Assembly (NCBI GenBank): GCA_004134985.1
Contig: REGQ01000008.1
Coordinates: 62,001-126,000, forward strand
Length of the DNA stretch: 64,000 bases
From: Paenibacillaceae bacterium
GTDB lineage: Bacteria; Bacillota; Bacilli; Paenibacillales; Paenibacillaceae
Reading direction: 5' to 3'
Below are positions 46,402 through 55,416 of this stretch, in pieces; positions within the stretch are counted from its first letter, which is position 1; each line of letters begins with the position of its first letter. Below the pieces are notes generated by a model. It ran no database searches. It saw only the letters and a list, made by a program, of their open reading frames with translations, and was not told where the DNA came from. Both the position numbers and the translations under genes were made by a program.

Positions 46402-47298
46402 TTAGCCTTTCACAGAGCCAATCAGCACACCTTTTACAAAGTACTTTTGCAAAAACGGATAGACGAACAGAATCGGAAGTGCGCTTACCATTACCGTCGC
46501 CATTTTTATAGACAGCAGTGTAATATTAGAACCCATCGTACCTCTGGCCAGCGCTTCCTGGTTGTTATTGGAGCCGAGCACAGTCGAGATGTCCTGTGCA
46601 GAAAGCAGTTGCTGCAGGAAGGTTTGAACGGGAATAATATTTTGATTCGAGACATAAAATGCGCCAGCAAACCAGTCATTCCAATGGAAAACAGCAGTAA
46701 ACAGTCCAAGTGCGGCTAACATTGGTTTGGAAAGCGGAAGAATAATGGAATACAGTACCCTCAGCGGGTTGGCGCCATCCATCTCAGCCGATTCGACCAA
46801 CGCGTCCGGAATGCCCTGAATAAACTTCATCATAACGAACATATTCCAAGCCGAAAAGGCGGATGGGATAATGTATACCCAGAATGAGTTAAGCAAGGAC
46901 AGATTGTTGAGCTGAATATAAAGCGGGATTAAGCCCCCGTTAAACAGCATGGTAATGAGTACATAAGTCAGCAAAACCTTGCGAATTGGCAGCTGCCGGT
47001 AGGACAAGCCAAAGGCAACTAGCAAAGTAACAACCAGACCGACGACCGTACCGATGATCGTACGGAAAATCGTAATCACATAGGCGCGTTGAATAACGGA
47101 GTTGCCAAGCACAATCTCATAATTATAGAGTGTAAACTCTCGCGGCCAAAGGTAAACCCCGCCCTTGGCAGCGTCGCTCCCCACATTGAGGGAGATAGCC
47201 AGCATATACAGAAACGGATAAATAATGGACAAACATAAGACAAGCAGCAGTGCAACAATAAGATATTGACCTATTCGTTCACCAATTGATCGTTTCAT
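46402..47298 (-). CDS. YtcP-type ABC sugar permease
   Basis: 298 residues, six helices, EAA loop VESAEMDGANPLRVLYSIILP and ending KGVLIGSVKG. Starts three bases after the LplB-type gene ends, so the two are translationally coupled. Confidence 0.93.
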   Translation of the reverse strand: MKRSIGERIGQYLIVALLLVLCLSIIYPFLYMLAISLNVGSDAAKGGVYLWPREFTLYNYEIVLGNSVIQRAYVITIFRTIIGTVVGLVVTLLVAFGLSYRQLPIRKVLLTYVLITMLFNGGLIPLYIQLNNLSLLNSFWVYIIPSAFSAWNMFVMMKFIQGIPDALVESAEMDGANPLRVLYSIILPLSKPMLAALGLFTAVFHWNDWFAGAFYVSNQNIIPVQTFLQQLLSAQDISTVLGSNNNQEALARGTMGSNITLLSIKMATVMVSALPILFVYPFLQKYFVKGVLIGSVKG

Positions 47299-47301
47299 TG
47301 A

Positions 47302-48195
47302 TTACCACAGCCCCTCCCCGTTGATTTTGCGTGATACCCGATTCGTGAACAGCACCAGAATCAAGCTAATCACAGAGGAAAGCAAGCCAATGGCAGTCGC
47401 CATACTAAAGTAGCCTTGCTGCAAGCCGCTGCGCAAAATGTACGTATCAAGCACATCGGCGACCGGCTGGTTGGCCGGGTTCATGAGCGGGTAAATTTGA
47501 TCCATCCCGACAGTGATCAGACTCGGCATACTCAAAATAAGTACAATTGAGACCGTAGGCAGAATGCCAGGGAATGTAATGTGTCGAATTTGCGCCATCT
47601 TTCCAGCGCCTTCCACTTTCGCGGCTTCATATAGCTGCGGATCGATTGCCGTAATTGCCGCCAAATACAAAATCGTATTCCAGCCTACTTCTTTCCATAG
47701 CCCACTCACCACAATCATCGGCCTGAACCATTCTGTGGAGCCGAGGAAGAAAATAGATTCTCCGCCAAGATTGACGATTAACTGGTTCACCAGCCCGCCA
47801 TCGAGCGTAAGCAACGATTGCAAAATATAAGCCACAACGATCCATGAGAAGAAGTGGGGCAAATAACTTACGGACTGAACAAATCGTTTCATACCGTTGT
47901 GCCGTACCTCATTAATCATCAAGGCAAGAATGATTGGAGCGGGAAACCCAGTCACAAACTTCAATGCCGCAATATAGATCGTATTTCTCACCACAATCCA
48001 GAACTGTTCATCCTTTAGAAAATCAAAGTTTTCCAGCCCAACCCATTGACTGTTCCAGATCGTCATGCCGATATGAAAGTCTTTAAATGCTACTTGAATG
48101 CCGGCCATTGGAATGTAACTGAATAAAAACAGCAACACGATGCCGGGTAAAATCATTACATACTGCCAGCGGTATTTTGTCAGTTTTGCAAGCAT
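47302..48195 (-). CDS. LplB-type ABC sugar permease
   Basis: 297 residues with EAA motif YEAAKVEGAGKMAQIRHITFP and ending SRKINGEGLW, nearly the same pattern as the permease at the window start. First gene of a permease-permease-binding protein-kinase-regulator set on the minus strand. Confidence 0.93.
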   Translation of the reverse strand: MLAKLTKYRWQYVMILPGIVLLFLFSYIPMAGIQVAFKDFHIGMTIWNSQWVGLENFDFLKDEQFWIVVRNTIYIAALKFVTGFPAPIILALMINEVRHNGMKRFVQSVSYLPHFFSWIVVAYILQSLLTLDGGLVNQLIVNLGGESIFFLGSTEWFRPMIVVSGLWKEVGWNTILYLAAITAIDPQLYEAAKVEGAGKMAQIRHITFPGILPTVSIVLILSMPSLITVGMDQIYPLMNPANQPVADVLDTYILRSGLQQGYFSMATAIGLLSSVISLILVLFTNRVSRKINGEGLW

Positions 48196-48521
48196 GTCAT
48201 CACCCCTGGAGCTAATTATAATGCATCACTGAAAGCGCAACCATATAACGATGATTGGATTTTCATCGTTTTGATTGGAGATTATGCCCCTTTAGGTCGA
48301 TGACAATACGTTGCAAGGAAGAGGTACGCAACATCCAGATTGCAGCTTCCTGCCTGCAGGAACATGTTTGCGTCGCCCCCTCGAGTATGGTTGACTGCCA
48401 ATATGTTTCGTCCACCCGTGCGCTGGGAGCTGCACGCGCGGACTTACAAAATCACAGCAAAAAAGGATGCTGCGGAGTGCTGCATCCTCATCTTATTTGC
48501 TATTTCAGTGGCTCTACCTAA

Positions 48522-48688
48522 AAATCAGATCTCGACGAGACTCGGATGTGCTGCTACGGGTTCGCAGGGTGTTTTCAATCGCCATTCAAAGCCGGATTTC
48601 TTGTTCTAATTTTCTAAAGGTGCAAATCCGGCTTTAAAAAGCGACCACTTCGTTTTTCCAACATCCCTGCAACCCTTCGCTGCCTTTC
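48522..48688 (+). repeat. Left arm of inverted repeat flanking the CRISPR array
   Basis: About 167 bp, roughly 90 per cent identical to the reverse complement of 50898-51063. It contains its own palindrome around AAGCCGGATTT/AAATCCGGCTT. Ends are AATCAGATCT and CTTCGCTGCC. No coding potential. Confidence 0.88.
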
Positions 48689-48801
48689 TCGCAGCCGTCA
48701 AGCAATGATTTTGGTATTTGAGCCATTTAAGTTGAATGAATATATTTGACCGAATTCGGTTCCATATACGCAGTAATGATTTGAATGAGATGAGTTTGTT
48801 A

Positions 48802-48890
48802 CTACTCTTCCACGCATCCGTGTGGGGTGCGACAAGGCTTAGATACGGGGACTTTTCGGTCACCTACATTTCAATCCACGCATATGCGAC
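48802..48890 (-). repeat. Two degenerate CRISPR repeats at the trailer end
   Basis: 48802-48833 keeps CCACGCATCC and GTGCGAC but has several changes; 48868-48890 keeps ATTTCAATCCACGCAT and ATGCGAC but lacks nine central bases. The spacer-like segments beside them are 34 and 33 bp. They mark the oldest, leader-distal end. Confidence 0.85.
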
Positions 48891-48923
48891 ATGGATTGTG
48901 TAATTGGCATGCAACACATGCAG

Positions 48924-50203
48924 ATTTCAATCCACGCATCCGCGTAGGATGCGACAAGGTAAAATCGTAAAGCCCGAAGGATGGGCCGAATTTCAATCCA
49001 CGCATCCGCGTAGGATGCGACTTATACCTCCCTACGCCATGGCGGTATATGCTCCGATTTCAATCCACGCATCCGCGTAGGATGCGACCTAATAGATTGC
49101 TTTCAATACTATAAGTATTTCAATCCACGCATCCGCGTAGGATGCGACTTTCACCAGTCCACTCTGTTCCGATAATCAGGACATTTCAATCCACGCATCC
49201 GCGTAGGATGCGACACTCCCGTACACGTTGATTGAGTACATCCGGTTATTTCAATCCACGCATCCACGTAGGATGCGACTGCGCAGGTTCCTGCTACGCT
49301 GCAGCCTGCTGTTATTTCAATCCACGCATCCACGTAGGATGCGACGAGGAAGCGCTGTGGAGTATTTTAAGGCAGGGTAAATTTCAATCCACGCATCCAC
49401 GTAGGATGCGACCGCAGCGATCAGCGATAACGTCCGTGACGTTCGTATTTCAATCCACGCATCCACGTAGGATGCGACTACTATCGCTCCAGTAGCTACA
49501 CCTGTTAAGGAAATTTCAATCCACGCATCCACGTAGGATGCGACCTGACCTGTTCCGTTATCTTATCCGCACATATACATTTCAATCCACGCATCCACGT
49601 AGGATGCGACTTACGAAAGCGAGGTGTCGGCGTAAATGGAGCGAATTTCAATCCACGCATCCACGTAGGATGCGACGGGTTACCACTCATTGACCTCCCT
49701 TGGAAAGACAATTTCAATCCACGCATCCACGTAGGATGCGACAAGCGTGGTTATGATCATCGATGGAGACAAGCGAATTTCAATCCACGCATCCACGTAG
49801 GATGCGACGCTTGATGACGCCTTGTTCAAACCGCCAGTTACATTTCAATCCACGCATCCACGTAGGATGCGACGCCGCCAGATGATCCGTAACCCTGAGG
49901 GTAAATCATTTCAATCCACGCATCCACGTAGGATGCGACGTTAGACGGTACGCCAGAGGGGATACGGTTCAAATTTCAATCCACGCATCCACGTAGGATG
50001 CGACCTTGGATTACTTTGAAGCACCATTCCCGGTTCAGATTTCAATCCACGCATCCACGTAGGATGCGACGACAACCGTTTCTTCATCGCGATCTTCAAT
50101 CATCATTTCAATCCACGCATCCACGTAGGATGCGACGATGCAATAGCTTCTCGGTAGCGCGGTTTTTAAATATTTCAATCCACGCATCCACGTAGGATGC
50201 GAC
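48924..50203 (-). CRISPR. Type I-C CRISPR array, 20 intact repeats, 19 spacers
   Basis: The 32-bp repeat reads, on the minus strand, GTCGCATCCTACGTGG then ATGCGTGGATTGAAAT, the usual I-C (Dvulg) form with a palindromic centre. Repeat starts run from 48924 to 50172. Spacers are 33-35 bp except one of 28 bp (49089-49116). Repeats 1-5 from the left carry CGCGGATG where repeats 6-20 carry CGTGGATG. Orientation is set by the repeat 3' end (ATTGAAAT), by the degenerate repeats on the left and the AT-rich leader on the right. No cas gene is found on either side within the window. Confidence 0.97.
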
Positions 50204-50410
50204 AGCGATTTTCAGCTAAAAAAATGAAATAAGGGCAACTCCAGTCGAAAAATCGCTCGATTTTCTCTATTACAAGCCAATTTTTTTCCTGAATATTCAT
50301 TTAAATTACAATAAAAGTTAAAATTATGGTGCGAATCCCCCAGGGATTTCATGTGCACTATACATTCGCACCTGTCATTCGCACTTAACTACAGTATAGT
50401 CCATGCCGCA
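50204..50410 (-). promoter_or_regulatory. CRISPR leader
   Basis: AT-rich sequence directly before the first (right-most) repeat. Further out it contains CATGAAATCCCTGGGGGATTC with neighbouring GTGCGAAT and TTCGCACC blocks, an arrangement seen upstream of type I-C arrays. It would contain the pre-crRNA promoter reading leftward. Confidence 0.75.
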
Positions 50411-50549
50411 TTTAAGTCAATAAATTCTCCAAGCTCTTTGTTACTCCTTCGTGATAATATCATCCTATAACCCTTTATAGCGTAGGCCATCTTCATCCAT
50501 TTCATGACGGATCAAAGCCAAAATTAGCGGTTGACGAATCCGAGCGAGC

Positions 50550-50872
50550 GGGGGATCTTGCGCTAACGCTTGCCACAGCGCTTAAATGGCCTCAAATGAC
50601 CCTTTTGCAAGTCTAACGCTTCCCACAGCGCTTATTCCCCCCTTACACGGCTAAAATCGTGCGATTTTCTAGAAATAACGTGTCTCAGTTTCGTTACAAT
50701 ATTTGTGGGGCTGAATTTGCCTAAATAGCGCCGCTCATCAGCGTTAGAATTCCACATGTGCGTTTAGTATTCTACTCGCCCCACCACTTTGAGAGCGGAG
50801 CATGGCAACCACCGTAGACGGAGCCATTTTATCCATCTGTTTTTTGTGATAGCTTTTATGCAACGCTAGTTA
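50550..50872 (+). repeat. Dispersed repeat B, copy 2
   Basis: Matches 24044-24358 over about 320 bp in the same orientation, with GCGCTAACGCTTGCCACAGC at the left end and ATGCAACGCTAG at the right. It sits between the CRISPR leader and the right inverted-repeat arm. Confidence 0.8.
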
Positions 50873-50897
50873 TCTCTTCTATGTAACCTCCTGCCAA

Positions 50898-51063
50898 AAA
50901 GGCAGCGAAGGGTTGCAGGGAGGTTGGAAAAACGAAGTGGTCGCTTTTTAAAGCCGGATTTCAACCTTTTGAAAATCAGAATAAGAAATCCGACTTTGAA
51001 TGGCGATTGGAAACACCCTGCAAACCCGCAGCAGCACACCCGAGTCTCGTGGAGATCTGATTT
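50898..51063 (-). repeat. Right arm of inverted repeat flanking the CRISPR array
   Basis: Inverted copy of 48522-48688. The arms enclose about 2.2 kb holding the array, the leader and repeat B copy 2, and no gene. Confidence 0.88.
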
Positions 51064-51081
51064 GGTTTTGAGCCAGAACAC

Positions 51082-51260
51082 ATGTTGTATTTCTTACAAC
51101 AATTAACAAAATGGCCGCGACAAAAGAGGAATTGTTGTATAAACTACATGATTTTACCCGAAAAAGCCATTTATCTTAATAATTGTTGCATAAAGTACAG
51201 CAATTTCAGGAAAATCGTCTTATATGGTAGGAAAAGTTGTATAAAATACAATTTACCTCA
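51082..51260 (-). repeat. Dispersed repeat A, copy 2 (inverted)
   Basis: Reverse complement of the repeat at 1485-1673: palindromic TTGTTGTA/TACAACAA blocks, CGAAAAAGCCATTT and CAGCAATTTC are kept in order. Non-coding. Confidence 0.8.
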
Positions 51261-51377
51261 ATAGCTCAATTTATATTGTTTGAAAACTTCTGCAATGGCT
51301 CAAAAGCAACGTTAGCGGTTGACAATGCTGCTGACCTCGTGATGAAGGGGAGAGAGATTAGTGAACGCCGCGCTTCA

Positions 51378-51556
51378 AACGGCCAGACGTTCCGCTATTT
51401 ACCCGAAAATTGCTCAAATCAAATTTTCACGGCCACACAATCCGCTATGGGTCTAAAAAACGGCTGTTTTTAGCCCATTTCTTAAAAATAAGGGATCTGG
51501 TGTCCGCCAAAATGCCCGTTTCCCTTGTTTTGAGTCAAATAACGGAACGTGTGGCC
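51378..51556. repeat. Large imperfect palindrome (repeat C)
   Basis: The left arm (GGCCAGACGTTCCGCTATTT near 51379) is answered by the right arm (AAATAACGGAACGTGTGGCC ending about 51556), with a second paired block GGCCACACAATCC/GGATCTGGTGTCC inside and a small hairpin around AAACGGCTGTTTTTAG. It lies just past the asparaginase stop codon and may fold into a long stem. Confidence 0.65.
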
Positions 51557-51579
51557 GCGTATTCCTCCGACACTCTCCC

Positions 51580-52605
51580 TTATACTTTCTCCAAGCGGAA
51601 TACCGCCTGCTGCTCTCCGACCGCAGTACCGCTGCCATTCACTGTTTGCTCCGGACACAGCCGGTATAGCCGGGCAATCGTGTCGGCATTCGTGTAGCCG
51701 ATTTGCTCCAATATGGAAGCGACGATGAGCGCCCACTTCGACTCAGAGCCGTCCATTACTTTCAAGGCAAAAGCCATGCGCTCCTTGCGCAGCCCGAAGC
51801 AATATACTCCTTGCGCCCCGCCTTTGGCGACGATGTTGTCATCCATCAGCAGCGACGAGCATATCATATCCGAACCGGAAACCATCTCATAGTGCTTGTT
51901 CATCATGCCAGTCATATGCGAAACCGCAGCTTCACTGTCCGCATTGCCGATCAAATCAGGGCAGGCTAGCTTCAAATATGCTTTGGCGGCATTGGCCAGC
52001 GGGATAGCAAACACCGGAAAGCCGCAGCCATCGATCCCAATATGGATCTGCTCCTGCGGGTAGTCTGCCATTTCGGCCAGCGTCTCCAATATTTCCTGCT
52101 GTACTGGATGGTCTAGCTGTTCATAGCCTTCCAACGGGTAGCCTTTGCTCTTGCAATAAGCCAGCACCCCCAAATGCTTTCCGGAACAGTTGTGGTACAA
52201 TCTCCGCGGCGGCTTGCCCTCCGCTACCAGCGTATCCCGCGCCCTCTCATTGAGCGGGTAAGAGCTGTGGCAAACCAGTTCTTGCTCATCAATACCGATT
52301 TTGCCCAGCATCGATTCCAGTACATCGACATGAAACGGTTCGGAGCGATGCGAAGCTGTCGTAATTGCTTGCTCCTTGCCTGTGAATCCGTATTGATCAG
52401 CAATGCCATGTTTGAACGCAGGCAGTGCCTGGAACGGCTTGGCGGCGGAACGCATAAATGTCATATGACGGGGATTGCCGACAAAGTAGCGGATTTCTCC
52501 TGTATCAGAAATGCCGCATACATGGCCGGCATATTCACACTCCACCAGTCCGGCTCGACGTTCTTCAACCAGCAATTCGCTTATGCTCTTGTGCAGTTCG
52601 CTCAT
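51580..52605 (-). CDS. Asparaginase II family protein
   Basis: 341-residue member of the PF06089 asparaginase family, unrelated to AnsA/AnsB, expected to hydrolyse asparagine. Conserved regions include FMRSAAKPFQALPAF with the family Ser/Lys, CSGKHLGVL, GIDGCGFPVFAIPL and KGGAQGVY. Start ATG 52605 follows AAGGGGGAAAG. Appears monocistronic, separated from cutC by a minisatellite. Confidence 0.9.
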   Translation of the reverse strand: MSELHKSISELLVEERRAGLVECEYAGHVCGISDTGEIRYFVGNPRHMTFMRSAAKPFQALPAFKHGIADQYGFTGKEQAITTASHRSEPFHVDVLESMLGKIGIDEQELVCHSSYPLNERARDTLVAEGKPPRRLYHNCSGKHLGVLAYCKSKGYPLEGYEQLDHPVQQEILETLAEMADYPQEQIHIGIDGCGFPVFAIPLANAAKAYLKLACPDLIGNADSEAAVSHMTGMMNKHYEMVSGSDMICSSLLMDDNIVAKGGAQGVYCFGLRKERMAFALKVMDGSESKWALIVASILEQIGYTNADTIARLYRLCPEQTVNGSGTAVGEQQAVFRLEKV

Positions 52606-52638
52606 GATCTTTCCCCCTTGTATAAACGTCCTATTTTT

Positions 52639-52929
52639 CGTCGGCGTTATAAAACAGTGTTATCATCCACACTATTCGTCAGCACTATAGATCAGTGTTA
52701 CCATCCACACTACTCGCCGGCGCTATAAATCAGTGTTACCATCCATACTACTCGTCAGCGCTATAAATCAGTGTTACCATCCACACTACTCGTCAGCGCT
52801 ATAGATCAGCTTTATCATCCACACTACTCGTCAGCGCTATAGATCAGTGTTATCATCCAAACTACTCTTCGGCGATTTAGATCAGTGTTATCATCCATAC
52901 TACTCGCCCGCGTTATAGATCAGCGTTAT
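52639..52929. repeat. Tandem repeat, 38-bp unit, eight copies
   Basis: Units begin at 52639, 52677, 52715, 52753, 52791, 52829, 52867 and 52905. The core is CGTCAGCGCTATAGATCAGT followed by GTTATCATCCACACTACT. The last unit runs through the cutC stop codon (52926-52928). Confidence 0.95.
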
Positions 52930-53621
52930 TGGTCAGCCTTTGCCAGCGCAGCGGCGGCAGCGCGCACCAATTGCGGATCAATCGGTTGCAGTGGCGCGAA
53001 CTGGCTGCGTACGCCTGTGCCCAGATGGACTTCGGAAACGCCTGTTTCCTGGATGAAACCTGGCAGTGCATCAATGGTCAGGCCGCTGCCTGCTAATATC
53101 TTAATCGAAAGTTCTTCGCCCAAACGGTTTAACTGGCGGATCGGCTCTACCGCATCAAGAGCGCTGCGTTGTCCCCCTGAAGTCAGAATGCGGTCAATCT
53201 GACGATAGCCGGACAGCAATCGAAGCGTGCTCTGCTGGTCTTCAACCTCATCGAAGGCGCGATGGAAAGTGACCGACAAGTCGCCCGCAACCTCCAACAA
53301 ACGCTGCAGCGCAGCCTCATCCACTTCTCCCGCTGGCGTTAATGTCCCCAAGACGATTCCGGCCGCGCCGACCCGACGGATCTCCTGAATATCACGAATC
53401 ATTGTCAGCAAATCATCTTCATCATAACAAAATGAATTGGCATGCGGCCGCACCATTACATTGACCGGAATACTCACCGACTTGACCACACGTTCAATCA
53501 AACCGAGGCTTGGCGTAACGCCGCCTTCACATATGCCGGAAATAAGCTCGATTCGTCCGGCGCCGCCCTCCTCTGCCAATTTGGCATCTAACACACTGGT
53601 GGCAATAACTTCAAGCAACAT
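52926..53621 (-). CDS. cutC: CutC family protein
   Basis: 231-residue TIM-barrel protein of the CutC family, historically linked to copper homeostasis; the biochemical role remains unsettled. Family blocks are GAGRIELISGICEGGVTPS, NVMVRPHANSFCY, VTFHRAFDEV, LTSGGQRSA and EVHLGTGVRS. ATG 53621 is preceded by TAGGA. The stop codon falls inside the 38-bp minisatellite. Confidence 0.95.
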   Translation of the reverse strand: MLLEVIATSVLDAKLAEEGGAGRIELISGICEGGVTPSLGLIERVVKSVSIPVNVMVRPHANSFCYDEDDLLTMIRDIQEIRRVGAAGIVLGTLTPAGEVDEAALQRLLEVAGDLSVTFHRAFDEVEDQQSTLRLLSGYRQIDRILTSGGQRSALDAVEPIRQLNRLGEELSIKILAGSGLTIDALPGFIQETGVSEVHLGTGVRSQFAPLQPIDPQLVRAAAAALAKADQ

Positions 53622-53632
53622 CTTATATTTTC

Positions 53633-53790
53633 CTACTTTCTCTGTGTATATTTATTTCCTGCAAACTTTGCAAACATGCTTTTCATCTGTTTCTTCTTCA
53701 TTCTTTCATCTATTTCTTCATTCTTCTCATCTGTTACTTCATTCTTCTTATGTTCCTTCATTTTTTCATCTGTTACTTCATTACTGACAT
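53633..53790 (-). repeat. Purine-rich repetitive stretch
   Basis: On the minus strand the block AATGAAGTAACAGATGA and variants recur between the methyltransferase stop and cutC. One frame, open from inside the methyltransferase end to TAG 53633, would read as a Lys/Glu-rich tail, but it has no ribosome site. Confidence 0.6.
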
Positions 53791-54731
53791 ACGACAATTT
53801 GGCGGGCAAACAGACTTTTGTGCGCCAGACAGCGATCCACGATCTTCCAGCCTGCCTTTTTCAGCAGCATGTCAATCGGCTCCACCGTAACGAAGACAGC
53901 CCGCCGGGCGATCGCCCTCGCACGGTCCAGCATTAACTGCAGTTCCTCTTCCGTCATTACGGAGCATACATTGTAAGGCAAGTCGATGATTGCCACATCG
54001 TAATCACCGCTCAAATGACACAAATCAGCGATTCGAACGATGTCCGGATAGCCATAATGCAGCAGATTGGCACGAGCGCCCCGAACGGCCAGCGGGTTGC
54101 GGTCCGAACCGATGATAGCGATGCCCAGAGCCATCGCCTCCAGCAGTACCGTCCCGATGCCGCAGCAGGGATCGATCACCCTGATTCCTTCCGGCTGCGG
54201 GGCGGCAATGTTAACTACACAGCGGGCGAGCTTAGCGCTAAGTGCAGTCGAGTAGTGCTGCGGCTTGTCCTGGTGGCGCTCCCAGCCCGCTTCGTTCTGA
54301 AGCAACTCGCCGAATAGCCATCTCTCGCCTGTCCAGGCAATCCCAAACATCACTCCCGGATGCCGCATTTCCGCTTGCCCGCGCAACTTGCCGCCCGCAA
54401 GCCGTGCAATGCGCAGCCTTTCTTCGTAAGTCGGCCCCGAGTCTGTTTTCAAACAAACCACTTTAAAGGTTTTCAGCAACGGCGGATAAGACTCAATCAG
54501 ATCGAGCAGTTCATCAACACTTGAAGCAGACCGCGCAATCGCTAACCTTTCTTTTACAAAAGCGCTTCTTCCCGGCTCGATCACTATGCTGCTTTCATAG
54601 CATCGCTCGTCAGTCCAGACGATATCCGTATGCAGCATGCGCAGTTCCAGCCTGCACAGCTGTTCTTCATCTTCATGATAGGCGCAGCAGTATAGATAAA
54701 CAGGTTCTTTCGTGTCGTCAATCAATTGCAT
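53781..54731 (-). CDS. Putative RNA/DNA methyltransferase (UPF0020/TRM11-like)
   Basis: 316 residues. SAM-binding motif I is VIDPCCGIGTVLLEA and motif IV is IIDLPYN, an N/D-PPY-type motif of amino-methyltransferases; upstream YSTALSAKLARCVVNIA fits the UPF0020 fold. The N-terminal part resembles THUMP-like RNA-binding regions only weakly. ATG 54731 follows AAGGAAG at eight bases; a longer frame to 54815 has no ribosome site. Target nucleic acid unknown, tRNA or rRNA most likely. Confidence 0.82.
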   Translation of the reverse strand: MQLIDDTKEPVYLYCCAYHEDEEQLCRLELRMLHTDIVWTDERCYESSIVIEPGRSAFVKERLAIARSASSVDELLDLIESYPPLLKTFKVVCLKTDSGPTYEERLRIARLAGGKLRGQAEMRHPGVMFGIAWTGERWLFGELLQNEAGWERHQDKPQHYSTALSAKLARCVVNIAAPQPEGIRVIDPCCGIGTVLLEAMALGIAIIGSDRNPLAVRGARANLLHYGYPDIVRIADLCHLSGDYDVAIIDLPYNVCSVMTEEELQLMLDRARAIARRAVFVTVEPIDMLLKKAGWKIVDRCLAHKSLFARQIVVCQ

Positions 54732-54896
54732 AGCCACTTCCTTATTTATTGTTGCGGATATTCCGTTCCCACATTCCCTGCCTGCGGTGAGATTGATCAA
54801 GTGCCGACATGTCATTTATACTTAAAAATGAGGCTTGTAACTGACAGGCTAGCCGCGATAAACCAAAATCAGTCCTAGGAGGGGGAACCTACTATA

Positions 54897-55289
54897 ATGA
54901 AAGCCCGGAATCTCGTTTTGCTTATTTCAGCTTCTTTCCTTATTATACTGCTCTTAACCGGGATGTGGGTTAAAAATCTGGTGGGAAGTTTCTTCGAGCC
55001 CTTCAACGTAACCATTGAAAATAAATCCGATACGGACATTGTTGCGATCGAGACGGGAATTCCCAATAGCAGCTCAGATGTATATTCGGATGCGCTCAGA
55101 AGCGGAAAATCGGTCAAGCTCAAACCGAAACTGCAACTTTCGGGAGAAGGTATGATCTATCTTAAATACACTGATGCGGACGGTTCGGAATCGACGGTAA
55201 CCATATGCGGGTATACAGAATATTTGTCGGGAAATGCACATGTCGTCATTAGTAATGACGGCGTCGACGTGACGCAAGAGTGTTACTAA
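54897..55289 (+). CDS. Small membrane-anchored extracellular protein, unknown
   Basis: 130 residues with one N-terminal helix (about 5-30) and an extracytoplasmic part of about 100 residues predicted as beta-rich (FNVTIENKSDTDIVAIETG). AGGAGGGGG precedes ATG 54897. Two Cys near the C terminus could form a disulphide. No family recognised. An XRE regulator gene follows after 128 bp. Confidence 0.7.
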   Translation: MKARNLVLLISASFLIILLLTGMWVKNLVGSFFEPFNVTIENKSDTDIVAIETGIPNSSSDVYSDALRSGKSVKLKPKLQLSGEGMIYLKYTDADGSESTVTICGYTEYLSGNAHVVISNDGVDVTQECY

Positions 55290-55416
55290 CGATGGACAAA
55301 TGCCCGTAGTTACGCATTTGCAACCGCAAGTGGCGCAAACGCAACCGCAAGCATATAGCATCGACTCCATTGTTTTTCTATAATTCAGGTAACAAAAAGC
55401 AAAGGAGAGCATCCCT

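Noticed and set aside
49151-49744. ORFs with repeated SHPTWMRGLK-like units
   Set aside because: They are translations of the CRISPR repeats and spacers, not genes.
54875-55412. Minus-strand ORFs over the small membrane protein gene
   Set aside because: The plus-strand gene has a strong AGGAGGGGG site and a clear membrane anchor; the others do not.
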